Assembly (NCBI RefSeq): GCF_963169125.1
Contig: NC_084795.1
Coordinates: 264,797,042 to 264,861,041, forward strand
Length of the DNA stretch: 64,000 nucleotides
Direction of reading: 5' to 3'
Source: Humulus lupulus
Taxonomy: Eukaryota; Streptophyta; Magnoliopsida; Rosales; Cannabaceae
A program made the translations under genes and the position numbers. A model generated the notes under the pieces. The model did not search any database. It worked only from the letters and a program-made list of their open reading frames with translations, and was not told where the DNA came from. This document shows positions 10,270-22,500 of this stretch, piece by piece (the first letter of the stretch is position 1; each line of letters opens with the position of its first letter).

Positions 10270-12204
10270 GAAAAACAGAGTATCAAAAGTTATCTCCCAT
10301 ACCTATTTTCTTCTCCTTTTCCTTTGTGATTTTTGAGCTGTTCTTGAGGATTCAAGCTAGGGATGTGGATCTTGAGGGCTTGGGATTGTGTTCCACTATT
10401 GAAGAGGGTCCTAATCTGAGCTTGAGGTAAGTTTCTAGCCATTAAAACTCTAGCTTTGCTATGTTTTTGCTATAGTTTTCAGCTTGGTTTTCTTGATTGG
10501 TTGAGGGGAATTGATGGGAGTTTTTGGCTAGGGTTCTTGTGGTTTTGATGCCTAGGACATGTGGAGATGGTTTTTGGGTTCATTTGGGACTTAAAATGAA
10601 GTTGGGAAGCTTTTGGTTCAGGTTAGAAATGGTGGAGGCAAAGGGAGAAGGTTCGGGGAAATTTCTGGCTAGGTGTAGCGCTTTAGCGCCCACTAGGGGG
10701 CCCTACAACGCTACTCAGGGGTGACTTTTATGTCTTGAGCGTTGGGGCGCTGGTGGGGTAGCACTGGGGTGCTACCTTGTTCCATCAAATTCCCGTTTTG
10801 GGCGGGCGCTACAACGCTACTCAGGGTTGCCTGTTCTGTCTTGAGCGCTGAGGCGCTAGTGGGGTAGCGCTGAGGCACTACCCTATTCCTTCAGATTCCC
10901 ATTTTGGGCGTTTTTAAGGGTTTTTGGTTCGGGTTTTCAATCCTTAAGGCTTGAGATCGAATCTACTCACCGTTTGGGTACAATTCGGGGTCTCGGGAGT
11001 GAGGTTTAGGTTAAGACCCTATTATTGTTGATTTTCATTAATGAAGGTTATAATTGGTTATGGCTAGGTAATTGCTAAGGAATCAAAAGGTCGATTGTTC
11101 TCAATGGTCATTCTTTTACTATCTCTCGCTCGAACCAGAGGTAAGAAAACTGCACCCTATATATATGTCATGCATGGTTATTATTGAGGCATGTTAAGTG
11201 TTTAAATGTGGACATCGATTGCATATTAAATTCTTAGCAGATCTTGCTTACTTGTGAATGGAATTAGCAATGATGTCAGATCCGTCTGTGAAGCTATGAC
11301 TTACTAGTCAAGTTCATCAACGGTACTGAGCACTAGTCGTGTGTTACTGACCTAAGAGTCAGGAGCGGCATAAGCGTCATGAACGCAGATCCGATGAAAG
11401 ATTAGATCTAATAGACATCTGCATTGAATGACTCACTATGAGCATTAATGCCGGACTAACCCTAAGTTCGATGAAAACTTAAAGCGCTTGCCTAGTTCTA
11501 TGACTAGTTACTCAGACCCAGGGCCAGAAGGCCAGGTGACCCTATTGTCACATGGCTAAGGGTACGGAACCAACAGTTGTGACTTTATGGTCACTCCATT
11601 GGTTTACATTGGTGACTTGCTTATCAGTCACATATCCTGTTAAAGCTAGTGATTCGATCACTCATTTGTAAGGGTGCGGAACCCACGTTAGTGACTTATA
11701 CATCTGTCACTCATCAGTTTAGGACTATAAGTCCTTGATGATTATCATGATCATTGTTTAATATTATATACATGCAGTATTGAGTTTTCTTGCTGGGCTT
11801 TGGCTCATGGGTGCTATGTGGTGCAGGTAAGGGGAAAGAAAAGCTCACTCAGCCTTGAGTGGAGAGCTTAGGTGGCGATATGTACATATGCGGCCGCTTG
11901 ACCACCACGGCCAAGGAGTTTCTCAAAGGGACTAGGGGTTAACCATATTTTTGTCGCTTAGGTCGGCGGGTTGTAAATTTACAATGTACTGACCATTTTG
12001 GATTGTAAATAACTTGTAAACGTTTTTATGGGCCCATGAATAGTTTTATGTTTTAAATAAAGTATATCCTTTCCTTTTGATTGGTTTCACACCTTAACCT
12101 ATTAGTAACACCTAGATACATGTTTATAACCAAAGAAATCGATTAGCGAGTTAAGCATTGTTCAAAGATCACAGTAACTGTCTTGGAGTAACCAGGGCGT
12201 TACA
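10270..12204 (+). repeat. Element E LTR copy 2 (U3 part missing)
   Basis: This is the second LTR of element E, ending in CCAGGGCGTTACA at 12,204. It shares with copy 1 the block TTGCTGGGCTTTGGCTCA (about 11,789), GTGCTATGTGGTGCAGG, and the following CATATGCGGCCGC-type segment. It carries its own GC-rich island (10,675-10,915) made of AGCGCT-type words. Like copy 1, it lacks the left third of a full LTR. It joins the broken pol directly, which implies a deletion covering the pol tail, polypurine tract and U3. Confidence 0.75.
10690..10915 (+). repeat. Tandem duplication (~115 bp unit) in LTR copy 2
   Basis: Two imperfect copies lie head to tail. Each has GCTACAACGCTACTCAGGG, then a TGTCTTGAGCG phrase, then GTGGGGTAGC, and ends near CCATTTTGGGCG or CCGTTTTGGGCG. 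The unit is full of short self-complementary words such as AGCGCT and GGGGTAGCACTGGGGTGCTACC-type arms. It lies inside the LTR and codes for nothing recognisable. Confidence 0.7.
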
Positions 12205-13899
12205 GTGTGCTATGACCAAATTCTTATGGTGCGAAAATGGGGAATGTGTGATGTGTTTCAATTTTTAGATTATATTCTTTGATCCAAAGTCAATAGAAAT
12301 TGATAGCATTGTATAGAATTTTATGGTTACCTTTCCTAGTAATTATCTTGATAATTAGAAAATAAATGGATTGATCTGTATCCTTTATTGGAGCTGGTCG
12401 AGATTGAGAGTGCACAAGGAGAGTGAGGAGTCATTCAAGCCTTGGAGAAGTCATTGGTGGTGGTTTCCATTTTTATAGATAATCCCATAAACTCTTAGTT
12501 GTCAATTTGCATGATATTAGATGAGGGAATCAAGGGAAATAATTGGTCTATGATTGGGGAATTGGCTAGAGGGTTCGCCTAGGGTAAGGCTTAAGTAGTT
12601 GGTTTCCTTTTTTTCTTTTCCTTGTTCTCTTCTTCTTCCTCTCATCACCATTTGTGGTCGCCCAACACCAAGAAGGGAAACTCATCTCCCATCTTCTTCT
12701 GTTCATACTAGGGAGGCTAGGGTTCAAAATTCAAGGACATAGAGGTAAAGTATTTTTTTTGTCTTTCCATGATTTCCACTCTCCTAATTTCTAAGACAAG
12801 GTGTGTTGGGGATTCATTGAACTAGGTTCCTTGTGTGGTGCTAGCAAAGGATTCAAGAGAATTCTCTTGTAGTAAATTCGACCAAACAAGCCAAGAGGAT
12901 TAAGGATTTTGAGTTTAGAAAAGGTACGATGGTGTTTTTGTGTTTTCCTTCTCCTTACCTTTCTTTCCAAAATTCTAAGATGTAGATGGTTTGGGGTGTT
13001 TCGCATCTAGGTCTTCGTGACAAGCAATGAGGGTGTCAAGAGACATATTTCTAGAATTTTCGGCTAAGCAAAGTAATCAAGAGGCTCGTTGTGAAGCTAT
13101 CTTGTGTTTTATAGCTTGGACTTGAGGTAAGGAAGTTAGCTAGAATTTTATGCTTTTATGTTGAATAATATGAGATATTAGTCATGAGATAAATTGTTAT
13201 GTATATATGTGATGTATGACTGTATGAAAAATAAAGTGTTGTTAGTGTGCTTAACGCAACACGACAAATGAGTTACTAAGGTATGACGTAACTTATAGGG
13301 CTGGCACACCGATGTTATTCTGGGATCTGAGATCCTGATTACCTCACAGATGATGATTTACTGGTTTATGCTTTACTGGTTACCTCATAGAAATGTTTGC
13401 TTTATTTGCTATGATGAATTTTCAGATAAAGTGTATGCGATTATGATATGTCATTTTAAGCTTATGTACGATGAGAATAGTTTTGTATTGTACTTATGTG
13501 AATTGTTGCTCTTGTTTGTACTTCCTTACTGGGCTTTTAGCTCACCTCCTTACTTTTCCTTTTCAGGTAGGCAATAGGTTTTCTAACTGGCACGCATGGT
13601 GATGTAGGGCGTTTCTTGGTCTGAGTATGTATGTCATGGGGCTCTAATGAACGGAAAGCGATCTAGCAACGCCTAAGAACATTTTTATGAGTTATCCTCT
13701 TTAAATATATTATCAATGAGACTTTCACATTTTATTTTTAAATTGCATGAAAGACATTGTGTTTTTATTTTAACAAATGGGCCCATATTGCATGAATTGA
13801 TAAGGCCCCACTAAACCCTTTTTCGGGAGATGATATTTTTTCTAAATAATTTATCAAGTAGTCATCGTTTTCAAAGATAGTAGTATATGGTGTTTTACA
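12205..13899 (+). repeat. LTR-like block of an unidentified gypsy family
   Basis: This 1.7-kb non-coding stretch lies between element E and an AT-rich spacer. It holds TTACTGGGCTTTTAGCTCAC at about 13,526 followed by TTTTCAGGTAGGCA, which matches the conserved block found in the other long LTRs of this window. It ends near GGTGTTTTACA at 13,899, a possible LTR end. No paired copy, primer site or coding region was found, and the left end is obscured by the neighbouring LTR. The ORF of 75 codons at 13,350 shows no family signal. Confidence 0.4.
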
Positions 13900-14397
13900 T
13901 AACAATTTCTTTCGTTAACTTTAACGGTTAATTCTAAATATATAACAAATTCACTTTTAAAACCACATAAACATAAATATTTATTAATTATATTAATATA
14001 AATTCAAATATTATTAAATATCATATATAAATTTTAAATATATAAATAATATTATATATATAAAATAATGACATAACCATATTAAAAGAAAAATTAAACT
14101 TAAACATTGTGTATGGTTTTTTCAATATATATATATATAATAACATTTTAGAACATAAACTACAATATGTAATGTATAAAACATTAATGATATTATACAA
14201 ATCATACATTTATAATTGGATAAGAAACTTGTTTATTTTTTTATAGAAGATATATGTTATATGTTATTCTAATGATTGTTGTTATTTAATATGAATATTT
14301 ATTTAGTTAAGTTACATTAACTAATAAAAAATTTAATAAAAATTAAGAATATGTATTATATATTATTATAATAATGATATTTTATAATATTTGAATT
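13900..14397. other. AT-rich spacer without genes
   Basis: This is about 500 bases of very AT-rich sequence with many short TATA/ATTA runs. It flanks element F on the left. A phrase near its end (about 14,363-14,397) recurs with few changes at about 25,389-25,423, just to the right of element F. The short minus ORF at 14,021-14,209 is low-complexity chance. Confidence 0.6.
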
Positions 14398-15034
14398 TGT
14401 TGACTGACGATTTAGCCAACGACACTGAGTAACTAAAACGATAAGAATTTATAAGCTGAATGCAAGAACTAAACTACACAAATATTTTATAGTGGTTCGG
14501 CCCCAGAGATTGGTAATAGCCTACATCAACTTATTGAATTTATTGGTGTAAACCTTGAAACCTGCGATCAGTAAACTAGGGTTTACTAAGTTTCACAAGC
14601 TCCAAAGTGGAATATAAAAATCGTGTATAAAAACACTAATTCTCTCTGAATACAAATTATTTCCTCCTTTTAAATGAATCCCATGAGTCCTATTTATAGA
14701 CTCAAGGATGTACATATGGGTTGTGCTAAAACTTTGTTACAAGCATATTTGAACAATAACAGAAATCATAATAGTTACACATAAAGAGGGTCAAATATCT
14801 TATAAATATCTTACTTATAATTGTATTTGAACTCTGGCTTCGTTACTACGATCAGACTTGGTCGCATATATCAGCATATCTTATGTCGTACTGTTCAACA
14901 TCTTTCTTGAATCCATCAAGCAACTTGCTATCCTGCTTGTTGGTCGACCAGACTGTCATCACTAAATAGTCACATGCTATCCATGTGCACCCCGATCATG
15001 CTACGTTAGAAAGAAAATATTTTTTGGTTAAACA
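14398..15034 (-). repeat. Element F 3' LTR (complete)
   Basis: The plus strand reads TGTTGACTGACG at the left end and GGTTAAACA at the right end, a 637-base LTR. The right portion (from about 14,640) is repeated at 24,957-25,346 with modest divergence, for example around CCCATGAGTCCTAT and GGTCGACCAGACTGTCATCA. It is followed immediately by the reverse complement of a polypurine tract, which sets the orientation as the 3' LTR of a minus-strand element. Confidence 0.85.
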
Positions 15035-15045
15035 TTTCCCCCCTA
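15035..15045 (-). promoter_or_regulatory. Element F polypurine tract
   Basis: TTTCCCCCCTA on the plus strand is a purine run on the coding strand, directly next to the LTR end. That is where second-strand DNA synthesis is primed in LTR retrotransposons. The counterparts in elements B (44,903) and C (61,246) sit at the same place. Confidence 0.75.
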
Positions 15046-15249
15046 AGTTTATTTTAATGCGATCAACATTTAATAAACTTACTCGACCAACAATCAATCT
15101 GAGCTGTCACATTTGCCAGTACTTACTTTTTTGGAAAAGGCAAGTAATCATGACTTTTATAGTTTTCCATAAACGTTTTGACGGTTATTACGATTCCTTG
15201 TGCATCAAAACCCTATTCCCATTATTACCTTCCATTTCATCCAGAGCAA

Positions 15250-15259
15250 TATAAATATA
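15250..15259 (+). promoter_or_regulatory. TATA-like box of the element F antisense gene
   Basis: TATAAATATA lies about 0.8 kb before the aORF start codon at 16,069. Between them is a 5' leader with a possible intron, from GTAAGTT at about 15,412 to TTCTCAG at about 15,912. A TATA-like box stands at a comparable place before the aORF of elements B (45,237) and D (40,575, minus). This suggests the antisense gene has its own promoter. No experiment is implied. Confidence 0.5.
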
Positions 15260-16068
15260 AGCCTCTTCACCTTTTTTCATTTTTTACCCGAACCTTCTCT
15301 CTCTTCAAGAATACTCAGAAAAACCTTCAAGAAAAAACCCAGAGACTCCAATGTGATTTGAGACGTCTTCGAGCAAAAATTTCGTGATTTATCCTACAAT
15401 CCTTCCTCCAAGTAAGTTTTTGAATCCATCCTCTTTTCTTTGTTGCAATTTTCAAGTATTCTGGTCCTGATTCACGAGTTTTCGTAACTGGGTTTCTCTT
15501 ACTCTTGAGAATTTTTTTGGGTAATCGGGTTTAGGCAAACATACATAGAATAAGTATGCTTAGAATAGGGATTTTAGGCATTGTAAAATACTAGACAATT
15601 CTTAAAAAGCAATGTGGAGTATAGGTACATTGATTTCGGGTCCAAAATCAAAGTGAAAATTCGATTTTGAGTATTTCAGAAAAACTGGGTTGTCCTGCTT
15701 GTTTTCGGAGTTGAAAAGTTTTTCTGAAAAAAACTTTTCACATTCACTTTTTGATCCATCTTTTCAACCTACTCGCATGTTTATTGTGTTGTTATTAGGA
15801 TATTGCTGGTCATATAAAAGCTTAAATTCTATACACGAGCAACGTTATCCTTGCTTTTCTCTTTCTTCTATCTATTGGCGGTAGATTCTCACTCCCCTTT
15901 TGCTCTTCTCAGATATTCATGCATGATCCCTGGGGACGTGAGAGACCGATAGATGATGACCTTCTCATTTTGTTGTTCGAGGATCAAGAACAACCTTCTT
16001 TGCCTTTTCCTAAGCCTTCGGCTTCACACCCAAATCCTCCATACAAACTGTCACAGAATCAATCGAAC

Positions 16069-18469
16069 ATGGGTCGTGTCAAACAAACTGCTCGTAGAAA
16101 AAAGAAAACCACAGATTCACCTTCCAACTAGCCTGCAACCAGTTCCAAGGGTCCTTCAAGCGATCCTCAACCTTTAAACTTTTCACCACCAGATATTCAG
16201 CCCAAAGCTCATCCCTGTGATGGCCCTTGAGCAGAGGTTTCCTGGTACATTGCCCCTCATAGCGTCATATCGACCAAGATGGTGGCCAAATATCCCAAGA
16301 AGTACGGGCTTCCTGGGATTACTTTATACAAACCTACACCCAAGCAGAGGGCAAACGTGCCTGGAGGCGTCTACAGCGCTTGGTCGAGGTATCATATAGA
16401 AGCAGTGGCAATCTTGCCCTTGCATGACTTTTTTTGGGGGGTGGCCAATTATTTTGAGGTCGCCCCTTTCCAAATAACACCCAATGGATATAGATTACTT
16501 TCAACACTCTATATCCTATACAACCACAAAAAATGGCCTGTGCTTACTCTGCATGAGATCAACTATCTGTTCGATCTCAAATCCGACCCCAATCAGACCA
16601 AAACGGGGTTCTTTCATCTCTACCACCAGGATTCCGCTTGCACATTCCTGAGTGACATTACCTACAAGTCCAATGTAGGAAGGTACTTCCAAGAGTACTT
16701 CCTCACAACTGACTTGGTTGCATACAACATGGCCTTCACACGAGGAGGTAAACTTTTAATCTCTGATCGATATTTATCCAATCATTTTTCATCTTTCCTA
16801 ATCGTTAGTTGCTATGTACTATATTTAGGTCCATGGCACCGACCAGACCCTACTCTAGAAATGGAGATAAGAGCCACAGCTCTAGCTAGCATGAAAAATA
16901 TAGAAAAAAGCATCAAGGAGAACAATTTAAGGCTGGTCAGCTTTTTAAAATCTCATCAGGAAGTGAGGGAATCTACCACAGGGAGTGCCACTGTAATGGC
17001 ACTGAAGGACAAAAAAACCTTGAGCAGCAGCAGAATGTGTCACAACCCAGAGGCGTCGGCCAGCGAGAGTGACCATTTGAGAATCGTCCCCTAACACTCG
17101 AGCAGCTAATACTACTACCCAACAGGGGACAGGAAAACAAAAGCTACCAGATACTGGTCCCATACTCGAATCTTCCGACGAGAACGGTATAGATTTCCCA
17201 CTCTTAAATAAACTGCCCACCCCTTATCATTTATTTGATAGGGATGGCAACTTTAAATTTACGACCAGTAGTTTTAGCTTGGACTTCTTCAAGACAGATA
17301 GTGAGTGTAGCAGAAGCTATTTAGATAATGTAGTGACTAGTAATAATAGTTCGGGTATACTACTTATAATTTATTTTTAGTTTGTTCCTTTATTGTGCCA
17401 AACTATTTCTTGAATTTATTCATTCATTTTTGTTTTGTAGTCATGCAATCCGATGACGCATTCGATATCTATGCTTCTGCAGACGCTCCAGCGAGCAAGA
17501 AGAAGTCAAGTAGAAGACACCCTGGAGAAGGCAGTGGGGAACCTTTAAAGAAAAAGGCTTGACCAGAGGTCACTCCAGCTCCCATTCCTTCCAGATCAAC
17601 AACTCCTCCTCCTCCTCCTCCTCGCACTGATCCTTCCACCTATCAAATGGGAAGATCTTTGGCTGTAGAATTGCTGAGCAATGCTTATGCTCAACAAATG
17701 AGAAACTGCAGAGCTTGTCCAAGCATCGTCGCAGCCAGGAGGCCTTTTCCTATCTTCCTTTGTTGAAACCCGGCCAGGTCCTTGCTCGTGGACTCAATGA
17801 AGTCCTTAGTGTAAGTTTCTTTTGTATTGTATTTTAGTCGAACAACATTTCCTTTGATTATCTCTAAAAGCTTCATTAATCCACTGTTCACAGGGTATCT
17901 TGACCATGAGAAATGGCTAGCGCCATGCTGAGGAGGTCGACGTAAAACATGCCAAGGAGATAAAGGCATGGGAGGCCAAGGTTAAGGCAGCTGAAGACAA
18001 AGTTGTTGTTTTATCCGAGGAGCTGAAAAAGAGCCAAGAAGATCTAGCCAAGGCTGTTGCTGCCAAGGAGAAGTTTAAGGAAGACTCCGAGACCAATTAC
18101 AAGGAACCAGCCAAGCTTCAAGAGGATCTAGAGGCAAGCATAAAGGAGGCCATTGGTCTAGAGGAGCGAGTCAAGCTGCTCTAGGAGAAAAACTCTCAAA
18201 ACTTGGAGAGGTTCCAAGGAGCCACCTTCAACTGCTTCTACTTGTTTTGGAAGAACAATCCAGAGGAAAACTTTGACTACCTTCTCGAGCAGATAAAACA
18301 AGTCAAACTTTCCAAGTGTGTTGCTCGCCTAGAGGAGGAGAAAAATGCTCAAAATGCCTCAGATTGTCCTTAAATTTCCTTGGCGACGGGCATCGATGGT
18401 GCTGAAAAAGAAGCCAGACCTTCAGTCGACCAACAACCTAAGCAGGACCCCCCTTCAACTGCACAATAA
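16069..18469 (+). pseudogene. Element F antisense extra gene (aORF), Transposase_28-type, spliced
   Basis: This gene lies opposite to gag-pol, between pol and the 3' LTR. The start is ATG at 16,069 (MGRVKQTARRKK, a basic N-terminus). The central domain reads YSAWSRYHIEAVAILPLHDF and then VANYFEVAPFQITPNGYR, which matches the plant putative gypsy-type transposon domain (PF04195). Inferred introns are 16,748-16,828, one ending at 17,440, and 17,811-17,893; all have GT..AG ends. The last exon (17,894-18,469) encodes a Lys/Glu/Ala-rich coiled coil such as AKEIKAWEAKVKAAEDKV. In-frame stops occur at 16,129 (TAG), 16,228 (TGA), about 17,921 and about 18,182, and the frame is lost between 17,090 and 17,440. 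The function of this protein family is unknown. Confidence 0.75.
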
Positions 18470-19104
18470 AATTTTTATTTGTAATTAAAACATACGAACA
18501 ACTATTCCCAGTGTTAGGACAGTTTGCTGTCTAAGGCCACTTTACTTTCCTTTTATTATTTTTAATTACACCCGAGCATAAATTTCTCACGGTGTAAAGA
18601 TGTTTCATTGTGATATTATAATATATTCTCATTGCTATTATAACATATGCTCGTATGACCGAACTTGGCATAACACTTTATTAAGATTTCACAAAATTAA
18701 TTAAATTTTTTTTAAAATACTCTAAGTGCCATAGTATGCTTTCCCTTATTTTGCTCGTGTGTTTACATATGTATATAATGATATGCTTTGCTCGCTTAGT
18801 ATCTTATATGCCCCCCATGTGATCGAGGAGTCTAAGGTTCTCGATCACTTGCCATGACCAATAAATGATAATATAGCAAAACAACACATGTAATGAGCAA
18901 AAACTTGCAATAAATACAATAATTGGCAAGATTGCGCATAGTTGCTTTTATTTCACGTAATAAAATGGACAATATTTGTGTTTGTACGAGTGATCAAAAA
19001 TTGATCTTACACTTATAAGCGACCAGCCATCTAACCAACCAGCCCTTGTCCACAAACTTGTAAAAAGTAAAATTAATACAAGCCAACTCTTTAAAAAGAA
19101 GTGT
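18470..19104. other. Gap between two converging element F genes
   Basis: This is about 630 AT-rich bases between the aORF stop and the integrase stop, which face each other. It probably holds the 3' untranslated parts of both. No further gene or repeat is evident; the minus ORF at 18,948-19,154 shows no family signal. Confidence 0.6.
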
Positions 19105-20560
19105 TCATTGATAATACTTACGCAGGTGTTCTCCATTCCAATACCATGGAACAAGATCTCCGTTTAAGGGTGCAAGTTTGTATGTGCCTGGTTGAAGAAT
19201 TTCTTCAATTTGATATGGACCTTCCTAGTTTGGTCTAAGTACTCCAGCAGCCTGGTCGTGAGTGTTTAGAAAAACTCTTCTCAGTACTGAATCTCCCACG
19301 TCAAACTTTCTTTCACGTACTTTAGAGTTAAAATATCGAGCGACCTTTTGTTGGTACGCTACAACTTGAAGTTGAGGCTGCTCGCACCTTTCATTGAACA
19401 AGTCCAAAGACTCCATTAATAATTGGTTATTCATATTCTGGTCGTATGACAACCTTCTATCTAATGATGGATCTAACTCAATAGGTAACATGGCTTCATA
19501 CCTATAGGCCAAGGAAAATGGCGTATGTCCTGTTGCTATTCGGTGAGATGTTCTAAACGACCAGAGCACTTCTGGAAATTGTTCTGGCCATGCTCCTTTT
19601 GCTTCTTCGAGCCTTTTCTTCAGTGTGTCCTTCAAATTTTTGTTAACAGCTTCAACCTACCCGTTGGCTTGTGGATGAGCGACTGAGGAAAAGCTCTTCG
19701 TGATACCATGTCGTTCGTAGAAATCAGTGAAAAGGTCGCTGTCAAATTGTGTGCCATTTTCTGAGATAATTTTTTTTGGTAACCCATATCGTCATACAAA
19801 TTTTTTGACAAAGAAATCTAATACATTCTTCATCATGATTGTTGCGAGTGGCTTAGCTTTGGCCCACTTAGTAAAGTAGTCGACAGCAACTACTGCATAC
19901 TTGACATTCCCTTTTCCTGTAGGCAAAGATCAGATTAGGCCAATTCCACAAATCGCGAATGGCCATGGGCTTTGCATCTATCTAAGCTCACTTGGGGTTG
20001 TTCGAGGTATCTTGGAAAATCGTTGGCACTTGTCACACTTCTTAAAAAATTCCATAGAATCTTCAATCATTGTAGGCCAAAAATACCCTTGTTGGAGAAT
20101 TTTATTTGACAAACTCTGCCCCCCAGCATGATCTCCACAGAATCATTCATGTACTTCTCGCATCAATTCCTTAGCCTTTTCCGTGGATACACACTGTAAT
20201 AAAGGCATTGAGTATCCTCGTCTATATAAAACTCCATCGACCAAGATAAATCGATTTGATTGCCTTTGAAGCATCCTTGCCTTATTCCTATCTGCTGGTA
20301 AAAATCCTTGTTCGAGATATTGTATGATGAGAGTCATCCATGTGCCGGAAACTTGTATTATTAGATAGGATTCATCCACTTGAATGCATGGTGCCAATAA
20401 ACGTTCGACCGTTACAATTCTCAAAGTGTCAGCATCTTTGGCGCTTGCTAACTTGGCTAAGGCATCGGCGTTTGAATTTTGGTCATGAGGTAATTTCTGG
20501 AGAGTATACTTCTCAAACTGTGCTAGTAAATCCTTTGCCCTATTTAAATAATCAACCATC
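19105..20560 (-). pseudogene. Element F integrase
   Basis: Integrase of the Tat lineage, C-terminal part of pol. The zinc-binding region shows KCDKCQRFS. The core shows AVDYFTKW (first Asp), ISENGTQFDSD (second Asp) and a GxVEAVNK segment that keeps the catalytic Glu. The longest open stretch (19,225-19,635) holds HTPFSLAYRYEAMLPIE and the C-terminal RRVFLNTHDQAAG region. The reading runs on past a TAG near 19,237 to YWNGEHLRKYYQ and a stop at 19,105-19,107. Several single stops interrupt it, including one inside the Gly-x-Val-Glu segment, so it is inactive. Confidence 0.88.
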
Positions 20561-20870
20561 TTGAGACCCTTAGCCTGATATTCTCCAATAATCTGATTAA
20601 CTACTAGCTAGGAATCACTATATATTTCTAGTGACTTTATGTTCATACCCTTGGCTAGTCTTAATCCTGCAAGCAGAGCCTCATACTCAACTTCATTGTT
20701 GGGGGAAGTAAAGTTGAATATGATCGCACAGTGAAACCAATGTCCCTCGGGGGTGATTAAGATTAGCCCTGCTCCCGCGTTGTGCTCGTTAAAGGACCCA
20801 TCTACGAACAGTCTCCAGGCAGGAGTTTGATTTTGATTATCGATCTCTACCATCGATTCGATGGCAGGGA
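20470..20870 (-). pseudogene. Element F RNase H
   Basis: This is the archaeal-type RNase H domain that follows RT in the Tat lineage. Visible are WRLFVDGSFNEHNAGAG (first Asp), NNEVEYEALLAGLRLA (Glu) and EIYSDS (second Asp). A stop at about 20,608 then interrupts the reading LVVNQIIGEYQAKGL. The domain ends with the HDQNSNADALAKLA segment in the next open stretch. The catalytic residues are all in place, unlike element D, but the frame is broken. Confidence 0.87.
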
Positions 20871-20899
20871 ATCCGGTGAATTCAACAACGAAATCTGCT

Positions 20900-22500
20900 A
20901 AGGCTTATCCCTTTATGGCTACTTGTGGTGCATAGGAAATTTCAAATTGCCCCAACTTAACTGCCCATTTTAATAATCGACCAGCGACTTTCGATTTTTG
21001 TAAGACTTGCCGTAGTGGCTGGTCGGTAAGCACTATTATGGGGTGAGCTTGAAGTAGGGTCGCAGTTTTCTAGACACCAGTATCAAGCAATAAGCCAATT
21101 TCTCTATGGGAAAATATCGTAATTCTGCTCCCACTAGCCTTTTGCTTATGTAGTATACTGATTTTTGAATGTTGTCTTCCTCTCTGATTAAAATAGCACT
21201 AGCAGCATACTCTATTATGGCTAAGTAGATGTACAAAGTCTCTCCTTCGATCGACTTGGACAAAATGGGCAGTTGCGACACGTGGGCTTTGAGCGCCTGA
21301 AAAGCTTGTTCGCATAATTCTGTCCATTCAAACCTTTTGTTTCCTCTGAGTAGATTAAAATATGGGACACACCTGTCTGTAGACTTGGATATGAATCTAC
21401 TCAGGGCAGCAATTCTTCCTACCAGGCTTTGCACATCATTGACCTTGGCTGGTGACTGCATCTCGATCAGTGCTCAATTCTTTTCGGGATTGGCCTCGAT
21501 TCCTCGTGAGTTTATTATGAATCCCAAAAATTTTACTGATCCAACACCAAATGAATACTTTAGAGGATTTAGCTTCATCTGACATTTTCTTAAAATGTTG
21601 AAGCATTCCTGTAGGTCCTCGATGTGCTCTCCAACCTTTTTTTACTTGACCAGCATATCGTCGACATAGACCTCCATGTTGTTGCCGATCAGCTCTTTGA
21701 ACATGTGGTTGACTAGTTACTGGTAAGTCGCACTAGCATTTTTTAAACCGAAGGGCATTACTTTGTAGCAGTAAAGTCCTGTATCTGTTCGAAAGCTAGT
21801 GTGATCTTCATCAGGTGGATGCATACTAATTTGATTATAACCGAAGTACGCATCCATGAATGATAAAACTTCATGTCCTGATGTAGCATCAACCAGCTAG
21901 TCGATTCTTAGAAATGGAAAACAATCCTTCAGGCGGGCTTTATTTAGGTCTGTGAAATCCACGCATGTCCTCCACTTACCATTTGTCTTGGGAACTAGTA
22001 CAGGATTAGAGACCCATGATGGATAAAACGCTACCCTAATGAATCTATTTTCCTTCAGCTTCTCAACTTCTTCTTTTAGGGCTTTAGATCTATCTTTGTC
22101 GAGCAACCTTTTTTTTTGTTGTACATGAGGATGATTTTTGTCTATATTCAAGACATGTTTAATTACTACTGGGTCTATCCCAACCATATTTTTATGCAAC
22201 CAGGCAAATACCTCTTGGTGTCTCTTAAAAAACTCCACTAGTTTGTTCCTTATTGTTGTCTCTAAGTTTTTACCGACTTTCATAACCCTGGTCGGATTTT
22301 TCTCTTCTGGTTGGACCCCCTCAAGGTCCTCCACAGGCCAAAAGTTTTCTTCAAAATCCCCAAAGTGAGGATCTAAGTCCCTATCCTCCCTTTGGACAGC
22401 GCCATATTTGGTGACTTGTTCACCTGATTGGTCTTGCGTCTCATTTACCGCTAGCAACCTTTTTTCAGCTTTGCTTCCCGATTCACCTTTTCTTGCCTTT
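20900..22500 (-). pseudogene. Element F reverse transcriptase
   Basis: RT of a Tat-type Ty3/gypsy element, read from high to low coordinates. Motifs in order are FAWLHKNMVGIDP, VEKLKENRFIRVAFYPSW, WRTCVDFTDLNKA, FMDAYFGYNQI, VMPFGLKNA, then the catalytic box MEVYVDDMLVK (intact YVDD) and FLGFIINSRGIEANPEK. The thumb and connection follow as VGRIAALSRFISKS and FNLLRGNKRFEW. Stops at about 21,897, 21,717 and 21,645 and further down split it into open stretches of 307 and 141 residues. Inactive, but one of the better preserved RTs here. Confidence 0.9.

Noticed and set aside
15178..15884. Several plus-strand ORFs of 60-70 codons
   Set aside because: They lie in the leader of the element F antisense gene, overlap in different frames, and show no conservation with the leaders of B or D.
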